From contig JBCDLN010000015.1 in NCBI GenBank assembly GCA_038745295.1, forward strand, positions 1 through 25,977: a stretch of DNA of 25,977 nt, written 5' to 3'. Shown here in pieces: positions 21,673 to 25,977 of this stretch. The notes below the pieces were generated by a model, which was not told the DNA's origin, made no database searches, and saw only the letters and a list, made by a program, of their open reading frames with translations. Source of the stretch: Acuticoccus sp038745295 (GTDB lineage: Bacteria > Pseudomonadota > Alphaproteobacteria > Rhizobiales > Amorphaceae). Positions within the stretch are counted from its first letter, which is position 1. Each line of letters starts with the position of its first letter. The position numbers and the translations under genes are program-made.

Positions 21673-22851
21673 ATGACGACCGCGAACACCCTTGCTGTTA
21701 CCAACATCGGCCTGATGCTGTCTGGGCGGCTTGAAGCGCCCATCTTGGATGCCGACTGCGTGGTCGCACGGGAGGGCCGCATTCATGCTGTCGGCCGAGA
21801 GGTCGATATGGACCTCAGCGATATTAAGACGGTGGTCGATGCTGGCGGCGTCACCTTGGCGCCTGGCCTGATCGACAGCCATATCCACCCTGTGGTGGGC
21901 GACTACACGCCCCGGCAGCAGCAGCTTCACTGGATTGATTCCACCCTCAATGGCGGCGTGACAACGCTGATTTCGGCAGGTGAAGTTCATATGCCAGGGC
22001 GGCCCAACGATGTGGTGGGCACCAAGGCCATGGCGATTGCGGCCCAGCGTTGGTACGAGAATTTCCGCCCCTCGGGCGTGAAGGTGCATGCCGGTGCACC
22101 GCTCATCCACCACGGTATGGAAGAGCACGATTTCAAAGAGATGGCGGATGCTGGTGTGCGCCTCATCGGCGAAGTGGGACTGGGCACGGTCAAAGACGGG
22201 CCGACGGCGAAAACGATGATCGGCTGGGCGCGCAAATACGGCATGCAATCCACCATTCACACTGGCGGGCCCTCAATCCCAGGGTCGGGGCTTATCGACA
22301 AAGACGTTGTGCTTGAGGCTGGCACAGACGTGGTGGGCCACATCAACGGCGGTCACTCCGCGTTGCCGGACGACCAAATCGTCTGTCTGTGCGAAAGTTG
22401 TAAGCAAGGCCTTGAAATTGTTCATAATGGCAATGAGCGGGCAGCGCTTCTGACATTGAACACGGCACGCGAACTCGGCAAGCTTGACCAGATCCTTCTG
22501 GGCACCGATGGGCCGGCTGGATCAGGGGTTCAACCTCTGGGGATCTTGCGGATGATCGCGCTTTTGTCTTCGCTCGGCAATGTGCCGGCGGAGGTGGCGC
22601 TGTGCTTTGCGACGGGCAACACCGCGCGGGTGCGCAACCTTGACACCGGCATCATTGAAGAGGGGCGCGCTGCGGACTTTGTGCTGTTTGACCAAGCCCA
22701 GCATGCACCGGGAAGAACCGTCCTTGAATCCATCAACCTTGGCAACCTGCCTGGCGTCGGGATGACAATCATCGACGGGGTGATCCGCTCGCGTCGCAGC
22801 AGAAACACGCCTCCTGCCACACGGCTGCCTTCCGTAGTGGGCGAGGCCTAA
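21673..22851 (+). CDS. Enamidase-like amidohydrolase
   Basis: This 392-residue member of the amidohydrolase superfamily resembles the enamidase of Eubacterium barkeri, which hydrolyses 1,4,5,6-tetrahydro-6-oxonicotinate in nicotinate fermentation. The metal site is H70 and H72 (DSHIHP), the bridging E167 (LIGEVGLG), H196 (TIHTGGPS), H223 (GHINGG) and D279 (LGTDGPAGSG). The GDYTPRQQQLHWIDSTLNGGVTTLISAGEVHMPGRP region (77-111) is typical of this subgroup. The bridging Glu rather than a carboxylated Lys separates it from hydantoinases. ATG 21673 follows GGAG with 7-nt spacing; a TTG two codons earlier is less likely. No nicotinate genes are near, so the natural substrate, probably a cyclic or enamide-type amide, is unknown. 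It is divergent from fpr. Confidence 0.82.
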   Translation: MTTANTLAVTNIGLMLSGRLEAPILDADCVVAREGRIHAVGREVDMDLSDIKTVVDAGGVTLAPGLIDSHIHPVVGDYTPRQQQLHWIDSTLNGGVTTLISAGEVHMPGRPNDVVGTKAMAIAAQRWYENFRPSGVKVHAGAPLIHHGMEEHDFKEMADAGVRLIGEVGLGTVKDGPTAKTMIGWARKYGMQSTIHTGGPSIPGSGLIDKDVVLEAGTDVVGHINGGHSALPDDQIVCLCESCKQGLEIVHNGNERAALLTLNTARELGKLDQILLGTDGPAGSGVQPLGILRMIALLSSLGNVPAEVALCFATGNTARVRNLDTGIIEEGRAADFVLFDQAQHAPGRTVLESINLGNLPGVGMTIIDGVIRSRRSRNTPPATRLPSVVGEA

Positions 22852-22965
22852 CCGCATCACCCGGCCCACCCCCGGGCCGAGGAAGACGCAATTCAACGGA
22901 ATGCTGAGACGGGGCGTTAAGGATGCGCACACGTGTTGCTCATTTCACGCAACCATCCGGCACAT

Positions 22966-22994
22966 TTCGCACGATGTTTTAGCAGGTCTATACT
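22966..22994 (+). promoter_or_regulatory. Candidate tamA promoter
   Basis: TTCGCA (22966-22971) and TATACT (22989-22994) are separated by 17 bp, about 50 bp ahead of the tamA start. The -10 matches five of six consensus bases and the -35 four of six. Upstream, CGGCCC and GGGCCG near 22862-22880 form a small GC hairpin after the enamidase-like gene. Confidence 0.5.
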
Positions 22995-23045
22995 TTTAGT
23001 GGAAAAACCCATTGAGAGGGGTGCAGCGGCCGCGTCGGAGTGTGT

Positions 23046-24950
23046 GTGTTCAAATCGGCAGCGACTATTTTGGTTGCAGTAGGTGTCTCGGTCTCGGCGG
23101 TGGTCGGGCTCGCGGGTCCTGCGCATGCCTTTGAACTCTTCGGAGTGCGTCTGTTTGGTAAGGACGACACACCGCCCCCGCCGCCCGGTGCGATCAGTTA
23201 TTCGGTGACCCTGACCGTCCCCGACGACAGCGGGATGGAAAAGCCGCTCAAAAACGGCTCCCGGCTCATCGCCAATGAGAAGGAGAAAAGCCCCGGTCCG
23301 GCGGCGCTTCTAGCCACCGCGCGGGGGGACTACCAGCGTCTATTGGGTGTCCTTTATTCAAGCGGGCGGTATGGCGGTACCATTTCCATCACCATCGATG
23401 GGCGGGAGGCGGCCAATCTGCCCATCGATGCTGAGATCGGGGATGGGGCGAGCGTGGACATCGTGGTCGACCCAGGCCCGGTGTACCTTTTTGACAACGT
23501 CACCATCGCCAACCGTCCTGGCCCCATCGCCAACGACCGCACCGTTCCGCCGACCCCAGAAGAGCTGGGCCTGAAGCAAGGGGAACCGGCCCGCTCCACA
23601 GTCGTGCTTGCTGCTGAGCAAGCCTTGATTGACCGCTGGCGGGAAAAAGCCCACCCCAAGGCGCGGATCGCTGACCGCACGGCCACAGCCGTCCATCCCG
23701 ATGAAGCGCTTGACGTGGCCATTCACGTGGCCCCCGGCCGCTCTGCCGTCTTTGGTGATACCTTTGTGGAGGGGACCGACCGGCTAGACCCGGCGTTCGT
23801 TGCCTATTTTGCCGGGATCACCCCCGGAGAGCCCTATGACCCTGACGATCTTGAGCGGGCTCGACGGCAGCTGCGGCGGCTTGATGTCTTTAAGGCCGTG
23901 CGCATTGTCGAGGCCGATCAAATTGCCGACGATGGATCCCTGCCCATCACGCTCCTGGTGGATGAGCGCAAACGCCGTGTTTACGGGGGCGGCGTGCGGT
24001 TTTCGTCCATCGATGGGCTCGGCCTTGAAGGCTACTGGCGGCACCGGAACCTTTTCGGCCGGGCCGAGCAGTTTGGTATCGAAGGGCGTACCGGGGGGAT
24101 CAACGGCGACAATCCGGACGAGTACAACTACCTCCTCGCCGCAAACTTTCTAAAACCTGGCGTCTTCACACCCTACACCGACTTTGTGACGCGCATTTAC
24201 GCCGAGCAGCTTTCGCCCGATACGTTTCGCGCCCGCACGTTGGGAGGCCGCCTTGGCCTCCAGCACCGGTTCAGTGACCGCCTTACCGGCCAAGTCTTCG
24301 CCCAGCTGGAGCGCTCCTATATCGATCGCATCAGCATCGGCGACGGCAATTTTCTGATGGCGAGCCTTCCCACCGCGCTCAACTATGACGGCAGCGACAA
24401 TGAGCTGAACCCCACCGAAGGCTATCGGCTGAGCGGCCGGCTCGAACCTTATTATGAGTTTCGCTACGACAACGTGGGCGTGATCAGCGAACTTGTGGGG
24501 ACTGCCTATTACGGTGTGATCAACGACAGGGTGGTGTTTGCCGGGCGAGCAGCGGTGGGCTCCATCGTCGGCGCGCCGATTGATGAAATTCCCGCAAACA
24601 GAGCGTTTTTTGCCGGCGGCGGCGGCTCCATCAGAGGCTATCCTTATCGCGGTGTCGGCCCGATTGACGCCAATGGTAAGGTGATCGGTGGCCGCAGCTA
24701 CTTCGTCACCTCCGCGGAAGCGCGCATTCAGGTGACCCAAACCATCGGCGTTGTGCCTTTTATTGATGCTGGCAACGCCTTCCTCTCCGAGTATCCGGAC
24801 TTTTCTGAGCCGCTGCGGATAGGCGTTGGAGCGGGTCTGCGGTACCAGACCGGACTGGGGCCGATCCGGTTCGATGTGGCCTTTCCGCTGGAACGACTTT
24901 CGGGGGAGGAGCCTGTCGCCTTCTATCTTGGCTTAGGGCAAGCGTTCTGA
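23046..24950 (+). CDS. tamA: Autotransporter assembly outer-membrane protein TamA (Omp85 family)
   Basis: This 634-residue Omp85 protein is the outer-membrane part of the translocation and assembly module. A signal peptide ends at GLAGPAHA. Residues about 50-310 form the periplasmic POTRA region, including TPGEPYDPDDLERARRQLRRLDVFKAV, typical of the last POTRA. The rest is a 16-strand barrel with the lid motif GGGGSIRGYPYRGVGP, a closing RFDVAFPLE strand and a terminal Phe (GLGQAF). I prefer GTG 23046, with GGAG at 23037-23040 and 5-nt spacing; GTG 23040 is in frame but overlaps that GGAG. The start sits in a GTGTGTGTG run. Its TGA overlaps the tamB ATG by one base, as expected for partners. 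Confidence 0.93.
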   Translation: MFKSAATILVAVGVSVSAVVGLAGPAHAFELFGVRLFGKDDTPPPPPGAISYSVTLTVPDDSGMEKPLKNGSRLIANEKEKSPGPAALLATARGDYQRLLGVLYSSGRYGGTISITIDGREAANLPIDAEIGDGASVDIVVDPGPVYLFDNVTIANRPGPIANDRTVPPTPEELGLKQGEPARSTVVLAAEQALIDRWREKAHPKARIADRTATAVHPDEALDVAIHVAPGRSAVFGDTFVEGTDRLDPAFVAYFAGITPGEPYDPDDLERARRQLRRLDVFKAVRIVEADQIADDGSLPITLLVDERKRRVYGGGVRFSSIDGLGLEGYWRHRNLFGRAEQFGIEGRTGGINGDNPDEYNYLLAANFLKPGVFTPYTDFVTRIYAEQLSPDTFRARTLGGRLGLQHRFSDRLTGQVFAQLERSYIDRISIGDGNFLMASLPTALNYDGSDNELNPTEGYRLSGRLEPYYEFRYDNVGVISELVGTAYYGVINDRVVFAGRAAVGSIVGAPIDEIPANRAFFAGGGGSIRGYPYRGVGPIDANGKVIGGRSYFVTSAEARIQVTQTIGVVPFIDAGNAFLSEYPDFSEPLRIGVGAGLRYQTGLGPIRFDVAFPLERLSGEEPVAFYLGLGQAF

Positions 24951-25977
24951 TGAGGCGTGGCATGCGATATCTCAGGCTCGGCGGCATCGCCTTGGCGCTC
25001 ATTGTGGCGGCCGTCTCGGTGCGCTTTGCCGTTGCGCAAGATGATGAAAGCTCCCGCTTTGTCCGATTTGTGGAGCGGCAGATCTCAACGCCCGACCGGC
25101 AAATCAGATTGAGGGGGCTTGAAGGGGCACTCTCGTCCGATGTGAGGATTGGTGAGATCACCATTGCCGACCGCGGCGGTGTCTGGCTCAGAATTGAAAA
25201 CGCCCAACTTGTCTGGTCCCGCTTGGCTCTGCTGCGCGGCCGGCTCAGCATTGAAAGTCTGCGCGCTGAGGCCATCCGCATCCGCCGCACGCCCCTGAGC
25301 ACCCAGTCCGATGCGCCCCTTGACGCAGATGCTGAGGGTGGCTTTCAGCTGCCAGAGCTTCCTGTGGCGCTGCGCATTGATGCGCTCAACGTCGAGGATG
25401 TGGAGATTGCTGAAGGCGTGATTGGCCCGGCAGCGCGCCTCTCTGTTGAGGGCAGTGCCCGGCTCGATAGCGGCGAGCTTGACCTTGCCCTCGACATTGC
25501 AAGGCTCGACCAGCCTGGCCGGCTCGACCTTGATGCCGCCTATTCGCAAAGCGACGAGACGCTTGCCGTCGATGTGGTGCTGACTGAGCCACCAGGCGGT
25601 GTTGTGGCCAATGGTTTGCAGATGGAGGGCCGTCCGGCCATTCGCTTTGAGATCAAAGGCGATGGGCAGCTCTCTAACTTCACGGCCAATCTCGACTTTG
25701 CCGCTGACGACACAGCGCTTCTCAATGGCACTTTGGGCCTTACCCAGCCTGACGAAGGCCTCAGGGTGGTGGCCGACCTGAACGGCAACCTCGAGCCGCT
25801 GGTGGCAACCCTTTATGACCCGCTGGTGGCCGGCGGGACAGCGCTTAAGCTCGACATGACCCGCGCGGCCACAGGTGCCATCGAGATCACGCAAGGCGCG
25901 TTCCGCAGCGGTGCCGCCTCGCTGAATGTCAGTGCCTCGCTGGCACCCGATGGTGTGCCGACCGCGCTCTCCCTTGA
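24950..25977 (+). CDS. tamB: Translocation and assembly module protein TamB (5' part, runs off the window)
   Basis: The ATG at 24950 lies in TGATGA, overlapping the tamA stop, and the frame stays open to the end of the window, giving 342 codons. The N-terminal membrane anchor is YLRLGGIALALIVAAVSVRFAVA. After it come the segments typical of AsmA/TamB proteins: SSRFVRFVERQISTPDRQIRLRGLEGALSSDVRIGEITIADRGGVWLRIENAQLVWS, then a long beta-rich repeat-like region that forms a periplasmic bridge to TamA. The family is normally well over 1000 residues, so most of the gene and its C-terminal DUF490 domain lie outside. TamB is inner-membrane anchored and works with TamA in outer-membrane protein or lipid transfer. 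Confidence 0.9.
   Translation, partial: MRRGMRYLRLGGIALALIVAAVSVRFAVAQDDESSRFVRFVERQISTPDRQIRLRGLEGALSSDVRIGEITIADRGGVWLRIENAQLVWSRLALLRGRLSIESLRAEAIRIRRTPLSTQSDAPLDADAEGGFQLPELPVALRIDALNVEDVEIAEGVIGPAARLSVEGSARLDSGELDLALDIARLDQPGRLDLDAAYSQSDETLAVDVVLTEPPGGVVANGLQMEGRPAIRFEIKGDGQLSNFTANLDFAADDTALLNGTLGLTQPDEGLRVVADLNGNLEPLVATLYDPLVAGGTALKLDMTRAATGAIEITQGAFRSGAASLNVSASLAPDGVPTALSL

Noticed and set aside
21511..22260. Extension of the fpr frame far upstream
   Set aside because: The extra 250 codons overlap the enamidase-like gene antisense and have no family similarity. Fpr proteins start close to ATG 21510, which has its own ribosome binding site.
25085..25894. A 269-codon minus-strand frame near the right end
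   Set aside because: It is antisense to the tamB frame, which starts in TGATGA with tamA and carries typical TamB segments.

Overview
The window is a stretch of an alphaproteobacterial chromosome. It is GC-rich, densely packed and has many start/stop overlaps. The gene types (two-ATPase sugar/polyol ABC transporter with an EryA-like kinase, PuuD urate hydroxylase, a 2-hydroxychromene-2-carboxylate isomerase homologue, subclass I Fpr, TamA/TamB) fit Hyphomicrobiales (Rhizobiales) or a near relative. That placement is an inference from gene content and style. I see no tRNA, rRNA, CRISPR array, insertion sequence or prophage.

Layout. (1) 1-8904, plus strand: a carbohydrate/polyol uptake and catabolism cluster. 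It holds the 3' end of a solute-binding protein gene, a hairpin plus T-run, two permeases, two ABC ATPases, an FGGY kinase, an NAD-dependent 2-hydroxyacid dehydrogenase and a glpD-type FAD dehydrogenase. Most junctions overlap by 1-4 nt. The glpD-type gene is interrupted by one in-frame amber codon, which abuts a perfect AGGAGGT and a GTG restart. (2) 9019-11909: a divergent purine pair, puuD (minus) and a fusion of an OHCU decarboxylase (UraD) with a malate/L-lactate/ureidoglycolate dehydrogenase-type domain (plus). (3) 12016-15757, minus: katG with a strong terminator and a palindromic promoter region, preceded by a secreted DUF1906 protein. (4) 15976-20195, plus: an NahD-like isomerase, galE, and a coupled pair made of a DHDPS/NAL-superfamily lyase and a hydantoinase/dihydropyrimidinase. 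(5) 20196-20709: a convergent intergenic region packed with perfect inverted repeats. (6) 20710-22851: fpr (minus) divergent from an enamidase-like amidohydrolase (plus), with a SoxR-box-like palindrome between them. (7) 23046 to the end: tamA and the start of tamB, overlapping by 1 nt.

How the genes work together. The first block would import a polyol or related compound, phosphorylate it (FGGY kinase) and oxidise the phosphate ester (GlpD/EryB-like). The dehydrogenase carrying the nonsense codon may disable the route or force a split protein. PuuD and the fusion cover urate oxidation and allantoin formation, and the fused dehydrogenase domain suggests a link to ureidoglycolate or a related 2-hydroxyacid. 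KatG and Fpr are oxidative-stress functions, each with a palindromic operator candidate. TamA/TamB is the outer-membrane assembly module.

The most unusual items are the UraD-Ldh fusion, the amber/SD junction in the glpD-type gene, the complementary active-site changes in the two ABC ATPases, the repeated operator-like boxes at katG, and the palindrome cluster at 20325-20630.
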